This document shows positions 7,634 to 16,565 of a DNA stretch of 64,000 bases, in pieces. Made by a program: the position numbers and the translations under genes. The notes under the pieces are model-generated. The model worked only from the letters and a program-made list of their open reading frames with translations. It did not search any database and was not told the DNA's origin. How positions within the stretch are numbered: position 1 is the first letter of the stretch; each line of letters begins with the position of its first letter. Origin of the DNA: Alcanivorax sp. (GTDB taxonomy: Bacteria > Pseudomonadota > Gammaproteobacteria > Pseudomonadales > Alcanivoracaceae); the NCBI RefSeq assembly GCF_019431375.1, contig NZ_CP080267.1, positions 310,001 through 374,000 of the forward strand. Reading direction: 5' to 3'.

Positions 7634-8374
7634 ATGTTGGCGTTTATTGGCGGCACTGGCCTTACGCGCATGGATAACCTGCGCATCATCCACAAGCATA
7701 CGATTTCCACCCGCTTCGGTGAGCCTTCAGCGCCAATCGTGGAAGGGGAGCTGGACGGCCAGAACGTGCTGTTCCTGGCCCGCCATGGCGACCCCCATGT
7801 TCTGCTTCCCCATCAAGTGAACTACCGGGCCAATCTGGTGGCACTGAAAGAGGCAGGCGCCACCGCTATTGTGGCGGTGAACGCGGTGGGCGGCATCACA
7901 GCCCAGGCGCCCACCGGCGCTCTGGTGTTGCCTGACCAGATTATCGACTATACCTGGGGCCGGGAGATGACCCTGTTCGACGACCCGGCGGAGCCCTTGG
8001 TGCACGTGGATTTCAGCTGGCCGTTCGATAGTGCTCTGCGCAATGGCCTGAAGGAAAAACTGGCAGCGTCGGAGCTGAAATGGAACGACGGCGGCTGCTA
8101 TGCGGCCACCCAGGGACCACGGCTGGAAACCGCCGCAGAAATCACCCGTCTGGAGGGTGACGGCTGCGACATCGTCGGCATGACCGGCATGCCTGAAGCG
8201 GTGCTGGCCAGGGAGCTGGCATTGCCCTATGCCATGCTGTCGCTGGTGGTGAATCCGGCAGCGGGTAAATCCAGCCATGAGATCACCATGGCGGAAATCG
8301 AAACGGTGATTCACGATGGCATGGCCAATGTGTGCCGGGTGCTGGCGGATTTTGCCGGTAGCTACACCGCCTGA
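7634..8374 (+). CDS. S-methyl-5'-thioinosine phosphorylase (MTIP)
   Basis: A 246-aa MTAP/PNP-family phosphorylase. Landmarks are IGGTGL at the N-terminus, FLARHGDPHVLLPHQVNYRAN, and NDIVGMTGMPEA-like GCDIVGMTGMPEAVLAREL. The sequence and the nagZ-linked locus correspond to PA3004 of P. aeruginosa, shown to prefer 5'-methylthioinosine, giving hypoxanthine and methylthioribose-1-phosphate. In that pathway methylthioadenosine is first deaminated. Placement right after hpt, which captures hypoxanthine, supports this specificity over MTA phosphorylase. Substrate preference cannot be read from sequence alone. Ribosome site GGAAAAC lies before the ATG. Confidence 0.85.
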   Translation: MLAFIGGTGLTRMDNLRIIHKHTISTRFGEPSAPIVEGELDGQNVLFLARHGDPHVLLPHQVNYRANLVALKEAGATAIVAVNAVGGITAQAPTGALVLPDQIIDYTWGREMTLFDDPAEPLVHVDFSWPFDSALRNGLKEKLAASELKWNDGGCYAATQGPRLETAAEITRLEGDGCDIVGMTGMPEAVLARELALPYAMLSLVVNPAAGKSSHEITMAEIETVIHDGMANVCRVLADFAGSYTA

Positions 8375-8382
8375 TTATAACG

Positions 8383-8405
8383 GCCGCTGCCTGCTAGCGG
8401 CTTTC
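8383..8405 (+). terminator. Possible weak terminator or intercistronic hairpin
   Basis: GCCGCT (8383-8388) pairs with AGCGGC (8396-8401) around a 7-base loop, followed by only a short T run. It lies between the MTIP gene and the CBS-domain gene. It may attenuate read-through but is weak. Confidence 0.25.
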
Positions 8406-8422
8406 GCAAGGAGCTTCGCACA

Positions 8423-9448
8423 GTGACCCTGCTGATCCTCTTCGCCGCCGTTTCCATCGGCTTTTCCTTCCTCTGCTCGATTCTGGAAGCGGCGTTACTG
8501 TCGATTACGCCCAGTTTCATTGCCGGCCTGCGGGAAACCCGGCCCAGGCTCTACGAGACACTCCGTTCCTACAAGGACGATATCGACAAACCGCTGTCAG
8601 CCATTCTCACCCTCAACACGGTGGCCCATACCGTGGGCGCTACCGGGGTAGGGGCCCAGGTGGCGGTGGTTTTCGGTGAGGCCTGGCTGGGTGCGGCTTC
8701 TGCCATCATGACTCTGGCGATTCTGGTGCTGTCGGAAATTATCCCCAAGACCATCGGCGCGAAATACTGGCGTGCTCTGGCGCCCCTGTTGCCTCCGGTG
8801 CTCAAGTTCATCATGGTCACACTGATGCCTTTTGTATGGCTGTCCAAGCTGATTACCAGCCGGATTGGCGGCGGTGAGCACGATGTGGAAGTGCGGGAAG
8901 AAATCCGTGCACTGGCGGATATGGGCAAGGATCAGGATGCGCTGGACGATAATGAGTTTCAGGTAATCCAGAACATCCTGCGTCTGCATGACATCAAGGT
9001 CGGCACCATCATGACTCCGCGCACCGTATGCCGCACGGTGACGCCGGAAATGACCGTGGCCGAGTTCCTGGAAAAAGAGAAGGATCAGCCGTTTTCCCGT
9101 TTTCCGGTCATGACGGAGCAAGGTGAAGGCAAGGGCTATATCCACAAATCCGACCTGCTGGGCTGCAATCCAGATCAGACCATGAGCGTACTCGCCCACG
9201 AGGTGCCTTTGGTCCATACCAGTATGGGAATCGACAAGTTGTTCCACGCCATGCTGGCCCAGCGCCAGCATATGGCGGTGGTCTATGATGAACACGGTAC
9301 CTGGGTCGGGCTGATTACCCTGGAGGATATTCTGGAAAGTATTCTCGGCCGTGAGATCATGGACGAAACCGATCACGTGGCAGACTTGCGACTCTATGCC
9401 CGCCAGCGCTGGAGCCGGCGGTTGAAAAAGCAGGAAAAGGCGCAATAG
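8423..9448 (+). CDS. CNNM/CorB-type DUF21 and CBS-domain membrane protein
   Basis: A 341-aa protein starting with GTG at 8423, with AAGGAG 9-15 bases upstream. The N-terminal DUF21 domain has three to four transmembrane segments (LLILFAAVSIGFSFLCSILE; SAIMTLAILVLSEIIPKTIG). Two CBS repeats follow, around 195-250 (IMTPRTVCRTVTPEMTV) and 258-312. The extra CorC/HlyC transporter-associated domain of longer homologues is absent. The family includes magnesium/cobalt exporters and hemolysin-like annotations; the ion here is not determined by sequence. Confidence 0.85.
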   Translation: MTLLILFAAVSIGFSFLCSILEAALLSITPSFIAGLRETRPRLYETLRSYKDDIDKPLSAILTLNTVAHTVGATGVGAQVAVVFGEAWLGAASAIMTLAILVLSEIIPKTIGAKYWRALAPLLPPVLKFIMVTLMPFVWLSKLITSRIGGGEHDVEVREEIRALADMGKDQDALDDNEFQVIQNILRLHDIKVGTIMTPRTVCRTVTPEMTVAEFLEKEKDQPFSRFPVMTEQGEGKGYIHKSDLLGCNPDQTMSVLAHEVPLVHTSMGIDKLFHAMLAQRQHMAVVYDEHGTWVGLITLEDILESILGREIMDETDHVADLRLYARQRWSRRLKKQEKAQ

Positions 9449-9481
9449 GAACCAGTATCAGCCGATTCAGGAGAGGCAACC

Positions 9482-10450
9482 ATGACCGAAATCTACAAGG
9501 ACAACAGCGAGACCATTGGCAAGACGCCGCTGGTGCGAATCAACCGCATCAGCCAGGGCAAGATTCTCGCCAAGCTGGAATCACGCAACCCGGCAGGCAG
9601 CGTAAAGTGCCGTATTGGTTCCTCGATGATCTGGGATGCGGAAAAGAGCGGTAAGCTCAAAGCCGGCATGACCCTGGTGGAACCCACCAGCGGCAACACC
9701 GGCATCGCCCTGGCTTACGTGGCGGCGGCGCGGGGGTACGACTTGACCCTGACCATGCCCGATACCATGAGCCTGGAGCGCCGCAAGATCCTGAAAGCAC
9801 TGGGTGCCAAGCTGGTACTGACTCCTGGTGCCAAAGGCATGCCCGGTGCCATCGCCAAAGCGGAAGAACTGGTCAACGAAAATCCGGAAACATTCCTGAT
9901 GCTGCAGCAGTTCAACAACCCGGCCAACCCGGAAATCCACGAAAAAACCACCGGCCCGGAAATCTGGGAGGCCACCGGCGGTGATATCGACGTGCTGGTC
10001 AGCGGTGTGGGCACCGGGGGCACCATCACCGGCGTGTCCCGCTACATCAAGAACCAGAAGGGCAAGGCTATCATCTCTGTTGCGGTGGAGCCGGATTCCT
10101 CCACCATGATCACCGCTGCTCTGAAAGGGGAAGAGCCCACCCACGGCCCCCACAAGATCCAGGGCATCGGTGCCGGTTTCGTGCCGAAAAACCTGGACCT
10201 GTCGATGGTGGATCGCTGTGAGCAGGTGAGCAACGACGATGCCATGGCATGGGCCCACAAGCTGATGCAGGAAGAGGGTATCCTCGCCGGCATTTCCTGC
10301 GGCGCAGCCATGTGTGTGGCGGATCGCATCAGCCAGTTGCCGGAATTCGCCGGCAAGACCATTGTGGTGGTGCTGCCGGATTCCGGGGAACGCTATCTCA
10401 GCTCCCCGCTGTTTGCCGACATGTTCAGTGAGCAGGAACTGAACCAGTAA
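9482..10450 (+). CDS. cysK: Cysteine synthase A (O-acetylserine sulfhydrylase)
   Basis: A 322-aa PLP enzyme joining O-acetylserine and sulfide to form cysteine. The PLP lysine is Lys42 in GSVKCRIGSSMIWD, the substrate loop is EPTSGNTGIALAY, and the PLP phosphate loop is SGVGTGGT. These motifs follow E. coli CysK rather than CysM. The start has GGAGAGGCAACC just before the ATG. A strong hairpin terminator directly follows, so it is the last gene of its unit; a 33-bp gap to the CBS-domain gene allows co-transcription. Confidence 0.95.
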   Translation: MTEIYKDNSETIGKTPLVRINRISQGKILAKLESRNPAGSVKCRIGSSMIWDAEKSGKLKAGMTLVEPTSGNTGIALAYVAAARGYDLTLTMPDTMSLERRKILKALGAKLVLTPGAKGMPGAIAKAEELVNENPETFLMLQQFNNPANPEIHEKTTGPEIWEATGGDIDVLVSGVGTGGTITGVSRYIKNQKGKAIISVAVEPDSSTMITAALKGEEPTHGPHKIQGIGAGFVPKNLDLSMVDRCEQVSNDDAMAWAHKLMQEEGILAGISCGAAMCVADRISQLPEFAGKTIVVVLPDSGERYLSSPLFADMFSEQELNQ

Positions 10451-10455
10451 TATCG

Positions 10456-10484
10456 CAAGCCCCGCCATGCGGGGCTTGTTTGCT
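10456..10484 (+). terminator. Rho-independent terminator after cysK
   Basis: A perfect 10-bp stem, CAAGCCCCGC (10456-10465) with GCGGGGCTTG (10469-10478), a CAT loop and a short T-rich tail. It begins 6 bp after the cysK stop. Confidence 0.85.
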
Positions 10485-10545
10485 CTGGCAGGCGAAAATT
10501 ACGGCTACTGCTTATGCTATCCTTGCCGCCCAATCAGGAGGTGGT

Positions 10546-11736
10546 ATGGCAGCAGTTGCAGAGGTGGATGTTGTGGTGATCGGCGCCGGTGCGGCCGGAC
10601 TGATGTGTGCCGCCACGGCTGCCTATCAGGGCCATCGGGTGCTGGTGCTGGATCACGCCAACAAGGCGGGCAAGAAGATCCTCATGTCCGGCGGCGGTCG
10701 CTGCAATTTCACCAACCTGAATACCACCCCGGAACACTTCGTCTCCGCCAATCCGCATTTCTGCAAATCCGCCCTCAAGCGCTACAGCCCCTGGCACTTT
10801 GTGGAGCTGGTGGAGCGTCACGGCATCGAACACGTGGAAAAAGCGCCGGGGCAACTGTTCTGTGCGGAATCCTCGAAGGAGATTCTCGGCATCCTGCTTA
10901 CCGAATGCGAATGGGCCGGTGCGGAAGTTCGCCTGAAGACTGAGATTCGCCGGGTAGAGCGGGCAGGGCAGGGCTTTATGCTCTCCACCTCGGCGGGCGC
11001 CATTCGCTGCGCAAAACTGGTGGTGGCCTGTGGAGGTCTGTCCATTCCCACCATGGGCGCCACCGGCTTTGGCTACCAACTTGCCGAACAGTTTGGGCTC
11101 AAGGTGCTGCCCACCCGTGCCGGGCTGGTGCCGTTTACCCTGCAACCGGATGACAAGGCCTGGTTGTCTGCCTTGTCCGGCATCAGCACTGAGGTGGTGG
11201 CCGAGGCCGGTGGCGGTCGTTTTGCTGAACCCATGCTCATTACCCACCGGGGCCTGTCCGGCCCGGCCATGCTGCAGGTGTCCAGTTTCTGGACACCGGG
11301 GCAACCGGTAACCGTGGACTGGCTGCCTGGCGTGGCCGACCCCTTCGCTGATCTGGTGGCCGAGCGCAATCAGCATCCCAACCGGGGCATGGAGCGCTGG
11401 CTACGGCAGTATTTTTCCCAGCGGCTGGCCGGGGCCCTGGTAGAGCGATTCGGCTGGCAGGGCAACCTGCAGCAGTTCAGCAACGAACGGCTGGCCACTG
11501 TCACAGCCACCCTCAAGGGCTGGCAGTTCAAACCCTCCGGCACCGAAGGCTACCGCACCGCCGAAGTGACCCTGGGCGGTGTGGACACCGATGCCATTTC
11601 CTCCAAGACCTTTGAGGTGAATGCCGTGCCCGGCCTGCATTTTATTGGTGAAGTCCTGGACGTCACCGGCCAGCTTGGTGGTTTCAATTTCCAGTGGGCC
11701 TGGGCCAGCGGCTGGTGCACGGGGTTGGCACTGTAG
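10546..11736 (+). CDS. HI0933-family NAD(P)/FAD-dependent oxidoreductase
   Basis: A 396-aa flavoprotein of the HI0933/YhiN/BaiN family. The Rossmann FAD motif VVIGAGAAGLMCA is at the N-terminus, followed by the family signature KKILMSGGGRCNFTN; the C-terminus has the second FAD contact GEVLDVTGQLGGFNFQWAWASG. The ATG at 10546 is chosen because AGGAGGTGG precedes it and the upstream extension runs through the cysK terminator. The physiological substrate of most members is unknown; one member acts on bile-acid intermediates, with no hint of that here. Confidence 0.88.
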   Translation: MAAVAEVDVVVIGAGAAGLMCAATAAYQGHRVLVLDHANKAGKKILMSGGGRCNFTNLNTTPEHFVSANPHFCKSALKRYSPWHFVELVERHGIEHVEKAPGQLFCAESSKEILGILLTECEWAGAEVRLKTEIRRVERAGQGFMLSTSAGAIRCAKLVVACGGLSIPTMGATGFGYQLAEQFGLKVLPTRAGLVPFTLQPDDKAWLSALSGISTEVVAEAGGGRFAEPMLITHRGLSGPAMLQVSSFWTPGQPVTVDWLPGVADPFADLVAERNQHPNRGMERWLRQYFSQRLAGALVERFGWQGNLQQFSNERLATVTATLKGWQFKPSGTEGYRTAEVTLGGVDTDAISSKTFEVNAVPGLHFIGEVLDVTGQLGGFNFQWAWASGWCTGLAL

Positions 11737-11901
11737 CATTTTTTCAAGGGGGCCGGGTTATCACCAGGGGCCTGAGCAAACAGGTTTTCCGGTCAGGCGC
11801 TGTGCCTGTGTGGTTGAATTCCCCCTCGGCAAGCTGGTAGCCCACCCGTCCATTCCCTGACACAATGAGTCCTGACACCTCAGGCAAAACAAGGATGCAC
11901 G

Positions 11902-12285
11902 ATGAACCTCGAGAAGGTGGTTTTTGGCTTTTTCATTCTGCTTGCGCTGACCCTCAACTTCGGGTTCTTTTACGGAGAGATTGATAACCCGCAACACCAC
12001 GACGTTTACGAGCTGTTTGCAGCCCTGGTCGTGAGCCTGATCGCCACCGTGCTCAAATTCGGCGAACGCACCCAGATTGGTGCCGTGTTGCTGGCCTCAA
12101 GTTTGGTGGCGGATCTGCAATTGATTGTCGCTGCGATTGTCTGGGCGGTAGCGGTGCATGTGACGGAAGTGGGACTGACGCCAGCGGTCATGGCTTCCAT
12201 TGTTTCCCTGTCCGGTGGCGCCCTGTTGGCCAACCTGTTATCCGCCGTGCTGTTGACGGTGGAAACCATCACTCTTCAGCGGTAA
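11902..12285 (+). CDS. DUF6394 family small membrane protein
   Basis: A 127-aa integral membrane protein with four hydrophobic segments: FGFFILLALTLNFGFF, LFAALVVSLIATVL, LIVAAIVWAVAVHV and a Gly/Ala/Leu-rich C-terminal helix. It matches the uncharacterised DUF6394 family as I remember it, which in Pseudomonas and Marinobacter also sits before a potassium-channel gene. The downstream channel gene begins 5 bp after the stop, so co-expression is nearly certain and a role with that channel is a reasonable guess. The AAGG before ATG at 11902 is a usable ribosome site. Confidence 0.75.
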   Translation: MNLEKVVFGFFILLALTLNFGFFYGEIDNPQHHDVYELFAALVVSLIATVLKFGERTQIGAVLLASSLVADLQLIVAAIVWAVAVHVTEVGLTPAVMASIVSLSGGALLANLLSAVLLTVETITLQR

Positions 12286-12290
12286 CCAGC

Positions 12291-14009
12291 ATGCCCTCGG
12301 TAGTCCCCATGATCCTGCGGCGCATGCGTGTGCCGTTGGTGGTGCTGATTGTGGCCTACAGTATCGCCACTGTGGGCTTCACTCTGATCCCGGGTGTGGA
12401 TGATCAGGGTAACCCCTGGCGCATGAGCTTCTTCGAAGCCTTCTATGTGGTCAGCTATACCGGCAGCACCATTGGCTTTGGCGAAGTACCCTACGATTTT
12501 TCCGGCGGCCAGCGCATGTGGACCATGGTGAGCATTTACCTGACCGTGTTCTCCTGGCTGTATTCCGTGGGCATCATCATTTCCCTGCTACAGGACAAGA
12601 GTTTTCGTCAGGAACTGAGCCGGGTGCAACTGCAGCGCAGCTTGCGACGGTTTCGTGAACCCTTCTATGTGATTTGCGGGTATGGCGATACTGGCAAGTT
12701 GCTGACCCGGTCTTTGCTCAGCCGTGGCATGAGAGTGGTCATTGTGGACAAGGATCCGGAAGCCATCGATTCCCTGCGCATCAAGGACCAGGGATTGTAC
12801 GTGCCGGGTTTTACCGTAGATGCGGAAATCCCCGGTAATCTGGTCAAGGCCGGGCTCAAGCATCCATTGTGTCGCGGTGTGCTGGCGGTGACCAACAATA
12901 ATCACACCAATCTTAAAATTGCCACTACGGTGAAGCTGCTCAACAAGCACAGCCAGGTGTTCTGCCGCGCCGGCAGCGAAGAAAACGCCAACAACATGCT
13001 GTCCTTTGGCACCGACCTGGTGGTCAATCCCTACCAGGATTTTGCCCGGCGACTGTTGCTGGGTATTCGCCAGCCGGATACTCACCGGGTGTACGATTGG
13101 CTTACCTCTCTGCCCGGCGCCGCCTTGCCGGAGAGGCCCATGCCTCCCCAGGGGCGCTGGATATTGTGCGGCTTTGGACCCTTCGGCCGGGCCGTTTACG
13201 AAGCGCTCAGCAAGGAGGCAGGTATCGAGCTGGTGGTGGTCACCCCGCATCCGCATCAGCCGGATGTGCCTGCGGGCAGTGTGGAAGGTAAAGGCACTGA
13301 GGCGGTGACCCTGCGCGAAGCGGGCATCGACAAGGCCGTCGCCCTGGTGGTGGCAACGCCGGACGACGCCGATAACCTGTCAGTGATGATGACCGCTCGC
13401 GAGCTGAATAGCAGTATCTATATGGTGGCACTGCAAAACCGCCTGCATAACCGTCAGCTATTCCAGGCAGTCAATCCGGAATTGCCTGTGCAAACCAGTT
13501 TTCTGGTGGCCAGTCGTTTTCTTTCGGTGCTCAATGCGCCTTTGCTGAAAGAATTTCTGCGGGAAGCGGAACAGCAGGGTAATGAGTGGAATGAACAACT
13601 GCTGGGGCGTATGGCCGGCATCACGACCACGATCACCCCGGAAAGCTGGCACGTGCAGATCGGCGATGAAGAGACCCCCGCAGTAACCCTGGCTCTGCGT
13701 CTGGGGGAGCCGGTTACCCTGGGCAATCTGTGTCGAAGCCCTCGTCATCGGCTCACTTGTCTGGATGCCATTCCCCTGATGCTGCGCCGCAATGGCCGCA
13801 ATATTCTTCTGCCAGATGAAAATGAAAATCTGGAGCCCGGGGACCGGCTGCTTTTTTGTGGCACGGACAAAGCCAATAATCAGATGCAATGGAGCCTGCG
13901 CCACCTCAATGCCTTGCGTTACGTGCAGACGGGGCATCAGCGACCAGACGGCCTGGTCTGGCGCTGGCTGGCCAAACGACGGGCAGCGCCGGCGGACGTG
14001 AGGGAATAA
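12291..14009 (+). CDS. Two-TM potassium channel with two TrkA-N (RCK) domains
   Basis: A 572-aa channel-like protein. Two transmembrane helices (about 12-34 and 76-100) flank a pore loop with selectivity-filter-like TGSTIGFGE at 57-65, a variant of TVGYGD. Two cytoplasmic nucleotide-binding RCK domains follow, starting at ICGYGDTGK (about 128) and LCGFGPFGR (about 290), then a TrkA-C-like tail. This is the layout of prokaryotic ligand-gated K+ channels, but with two RCK units in one chain. NAD or another nucleotide probably gates it. It is paired with the DUF6394 gene. Confidence 0.85.
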   Translation: MPSVVPMILRRMRVPLVVLIVAYSIATVGFTLIPGVDDQGNPWRMSFFEAFYVVSYTGSTIGFGEVPYDFSGGQRMWTMVSIYLTVFSWLYSVGIIISLLQDKSFRQELSRVQLQRSLRRFREPFYVICGYGDTGKLLTRSLLSRGMRVVIVDKDPEAIDSLRIKDQGLYVPGFTVDAEIPGNLVKAGLKHPLCRGVLAVTNNNHTNLKIATTVKLLNKHSQVFCRAGSEENANNMLSFGTDLVVNPYQDFARRLLLGIRQPDTHRVYDWLTSLPGAALPERPMPPQGRWILCGFGPFGRAVYEALSKEAGIELVVVTPHPHQPDVPAGSVEGKGTEAVTLREAGIDKAVALVVATPDDADNLSVMMTARELNSSIYMVALQNRLHNRQLFQAVNPELPVQTSFLVASRFLSVLNAPLLKEFLREAEQQGNEWNEQLLGRMAGITTTITPESWHVQIGDEETPAVTLALRLGEPVTLGNLCRSPRHRLTCLDAIPLMLRRNGRNILLPDENENLEPGDRLLFCGTDKANNQMQWSLRHLNALRYVQTGHQRPDGLVWRWLAKRRAAPADVRE

Positions 14010-14100
14010 CGAGTGGCTCGTTTTCCCTCGGAAGCTCCCCCCATGCGGTGCTGTCGGAGAGCTTTCAGGATCATCATCAAATTGCTGTTCCGAGACTATC

Positions 14101-14658
14101 TTAGTGGGAAAATAACCACTTTGCCGTAAGAGCAACGACTCTGGGCATGACCACATATACCACCAGACCAACAATGATCGCTGCACTGATGAAGTGACGT
14201 ACCCCCCAGATGCCAAGGGCGGGGAGCGCGTTGAATACTGGTGCCAGAATGGGGGGCACGATCATGGTCAAGGCGGTGATAACCAGTGTGGTCAGAAGCC
14301 ATTGTTTCCATCGCACAGGATGGCTGGCTCCGCTAGAAGGTAGCTCGAACCAGTTGTCGATCCCGGTGCGCATTTCCAGCCGTTCTGACTGGGCAAGGCA
14401 ATGATCAACCTCGCTGATGAGATGACGACGGATATCGGAGTGTAGCCACTCATCGGCATGCTGCTGACACTCAAAACGTACTGCAATGTTGTAGTGATGG
14501 CTGCCTGAATGGTGTTTAAGGATATTGACACCCTGATGGCCAGGAAAGCCGGCGGCTGCATCGATGATTTCTGGCAGCCAGTTTTCATAGTCGTTGCTGT
14601 ATTCGGGTTTTACTTGATGCTCAATGAGGATGGAAACGCCGGGTTGTTTGTCGTTCAT
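14101..14658 (-). CDS. ABM-domain protein with two C-terminal membrane helices
   Basis: A 185-aa protein. Residues 8-100 look like an antibiotic-biosynthesis-monooxygenase (ABM, dimeric alpha/beta barrel) domain: VSILIEHQVKPEYSNDYENW, AAAGFPGHQGVNIL and SERLEMRTGIDNWFE. Two hydrophobic helices follow (WLLTTLVITALTMIVPPILA; FISAAIIVGLVVYVVMPR). This resembles the membrane-anchored ABM proteins found widely in proteobacteria, whose function is unknown. The ATG at 14658 is chosen over an upstream extension because the ABM domain begins right after it. It is last in a minus-strand trio with the DUF1857 and pirin genes. Confidence 0.8.
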   Translation of the reverse strand: MNDKQPGVSILIEHQVKPEYSNDYENWLPEIIDAAAGFPGHQGVNILKHHSGSHHYNIAVRFECQQHADEWLHSDIRRHLISEVDHCLAQSERLEMRTGIDNWFELPSSGASHPVRWKQWLLTTLVITALTMIVPPILAPVFNALPALGIWGVRHFISAAIIVGLVVYVVMPRVVALTAKWLFSH

Positions 14659-14832
14659 GCTTGTCACTATCGTTAGTGGGTTTGGCCAGTTAAGCAGGAA
14701 AGTAACGATGGTATATGCTTCTAGACGATCCGGAACCTGGCGAGAAAGTAACCCGAGGCGACAAGGAGTAGCAGGGCATCCTGCCACCCACAGGTCGTTC
14801 CCGTCGGGTCACTTACTTGCCGGGCCTGGCTC

Positions 14833-15288
14833 TCAATTCTGTGCCAGGTTGCGAATGATGCGGATGGTATCGATATCCGTGGCCACATAGGCCTGCTGGA
14901 CAAAGAGATCATAGGGCAGGGCCTCATCCATCTCGTCCAGATGTTTAGAACAATACCGGAAGCGGACAAACAGGGCATGAGGTTCCGGCTCCTCGATTTC
15001 CATGATCAGGCTGCCACCCGGCACTTGATCTGTCGGGGTGATCCTGTATTCGATACGGGATTCTGGCGTCAGCCAGACTTCATCATTGACTGTCAGCCCG
15101 GGCAGTTCCAGGCATCGCTGCAGGTAGTTGTTTTCCTCCTTGAGAAGCTGGTAATGATCCAGCCCGACAAGAAACTTGTCCGGTTCCCTGGCCCGGCAGA
15201 CCAGGCCGTTCCAGAGCCGGCTCCGGCTCAAAACCGGTAGCTCGCTTTTGGCCAGGTCGTTGACTTGTACGATATGTTCAAACTGCAT
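14833..15288 (-). CDS. DUF1857 (SRPBCC/AtaL-like) family protein
   Basis: A 151-aa START-like (SRPBCC) protein. The N-terminus MQFEHIVQVND and the stretch LWNGLVCRAREPDKFLVGLD are typical of DUF1857, a family that includes fungal AtaL-like proteins. The helix-grip fold usually forms a hydrophobic pocket, but no ligand is known here. The start at 15288 has AAGGAATG 5-10 bases upstream. It lies between the pirin-like and ABM-domain genes on the same strand, so the three may be co-transcribed. Confidence 0.8.
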   Translation of the reverse strand: MQFEHIVQVNDLAKSELPVLSRSRLWNGLVCRAREPDKFLVGLDHYQLLKEENNYLQRCLELPGLTVNDEVWLTPESRIEYRITPTDQVPGGSLIMEIEEPEPHALFVRFRYCSKHLDEMDEALPYDLFVQQAYVATDIDTIRIIRNLAQN

Positions 15289-15424
15289 CGGTCATTCCTT
15301 TTTATCTCGGGCTCTTGGAGTGCGATTCCTGCCGTGAATGGCAATAACAGCAAAGGTAATCCTCGAATCACGTAAACAGGCTGAGGGTGTGCCGGCAGGG
15401 GGCTGATAGCATGAGGGTGATCTC

Positions 15425-16339
15425 TTATTCAGGTAGAGGAATAAATTCTTCTTCGTCTCCGGGTACTTTCGGAAAGTTACCGGCTTTCCAGTCCTCGCGG
15501 GCCTGAGTAATGCGTTCTTTGCGGCTGGAAACAAAGTTCCAGTCGATAAAACGTTGCCCAATGGGCTCCCCGCCAACAAGGGCAAGCGTACAGTCTGTCA
15601 CTGCAGTCACAGTTACTCCTGGCTCGTCATTCAGTACTGCCATACTGTGTTGGGGAAGATGGGTATCCCTAGCCCGGAGTTCGCCATCGACCACATAAAC
15701 CGCCCGTTCCTGTTCGTCGGGGAGTTGTAGGGATTGGCCAGCGTTGAGACGTGCTTCAATATACAGGGTGCGGGCAAAGGTTTTTACTGGTGAGCGAACG
15801 CCGTAGGCCTCACCCATGATAACTCTAACGGGGATGCCCCCCTCATTGACGCTTGGTATCTGGGCAGATGGATAATGGATGAAGTCCGGGGTAGTTTCCT
15901 CATCGGCTTCCGGTAGAGCCAGCCAAAGTTGCAGACCGTGCAGCCTGCGTCGGGTAGTGGTTACTTCCGGGCGTTCGCGTTCTGAGTGAACAATCCCCTT
16001 GCCAGCGACCATCAGATTCACGTCACCCGGCTGAATCGGTTGCAGGCTACCAAGGGAATCGCGATGCAAGATTTCCCCCTCGAACAGGTAGGTGACCGTT
16101 GCCAGATTGACATGGGGATGGGGGCGAACGTTGATGCCATTGCCTGGCTCGAATTCTGCCGGCCCCATATGATCAAAAAAAATCCAGGGGCCGACTTTCT
16201 TGCGCTCAATCGTGGGCAAAGTGCGGCGTACGGAAAAGCCGCCCAGATCTTTCTGTTTAGGGGTAATAATCAGCTCAATGGCTCCGCAGCCATGGGTAAT
16301 ATCACATTCCAGTTCGAGCTGTTGCGTTTCGTTACTCAT
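15425..16339 (-). CDS. Pirin family protein
   Basis: A 304-aa bicupin. The N-terminal cupin carries the pirin metal ligands His74 and His76 (RPHPHVNL), His118 and Glu120 (GIVHSER). A C-terminal pirin domain follows, including VKTFARTLYIEARLNAGQSL. Bacterial pirins have been linked to quercetin 2,3-dioxygenase activity and to binding of metabolic enzymes; sequence alone cannot choose. The ATG at 16339 has GCGAGGAAATCC before it. The 226 bp upstream, to the broken dehydrogenase, hold its promoter region and no recognisable gene. Confidence 0.9.
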   Translation of the reverse strand: MSNETQQLELECDITHGCGAIELIITPKQKDLGGFSVRRTLPTIERKKVGPWIFFDHMGPAEFEPGNGINVRPHPHVNLATVTYLFEGEILHRDSLGSLQPIQPGDVNLMVAGKGIVHSERERPEVTTTRRRLHGLQLWLALPEADEETTPDFIHYPSAQIPSVNEGGIPVRVIMGEAYGVRSPVKTFARTLYIEARLNAGQSLQLPDEQERAVYVVDGELRARDTHLPQHSMAVLNDEPGVTVTAVTDCTLALVGGEPIGQRFIDWNFVSSRKERITQAREDWKAGNFPKVPGDEEEFIPLPE

Positions 16340-16565
16340 GGGATTTCCTCGCCTGTTAATGAGTCTGATTGCTGCCAGTGTCCCTCGTGTCATTGCAAAG
16401 AAGCATGTTTACTCTACCAATGAAATCAACGCTAAGGATTGCTTGAGGTGCAGGCAAGCGAACTTGGTACAAAAGCAGTTAGGTGCCTCTGATTCCTGCA
16501 CTGGGTCCACACAGATCATCTCACAATGGACTCAAGGTGAGGCCTGGATGGCGGTATCTTTTGTC

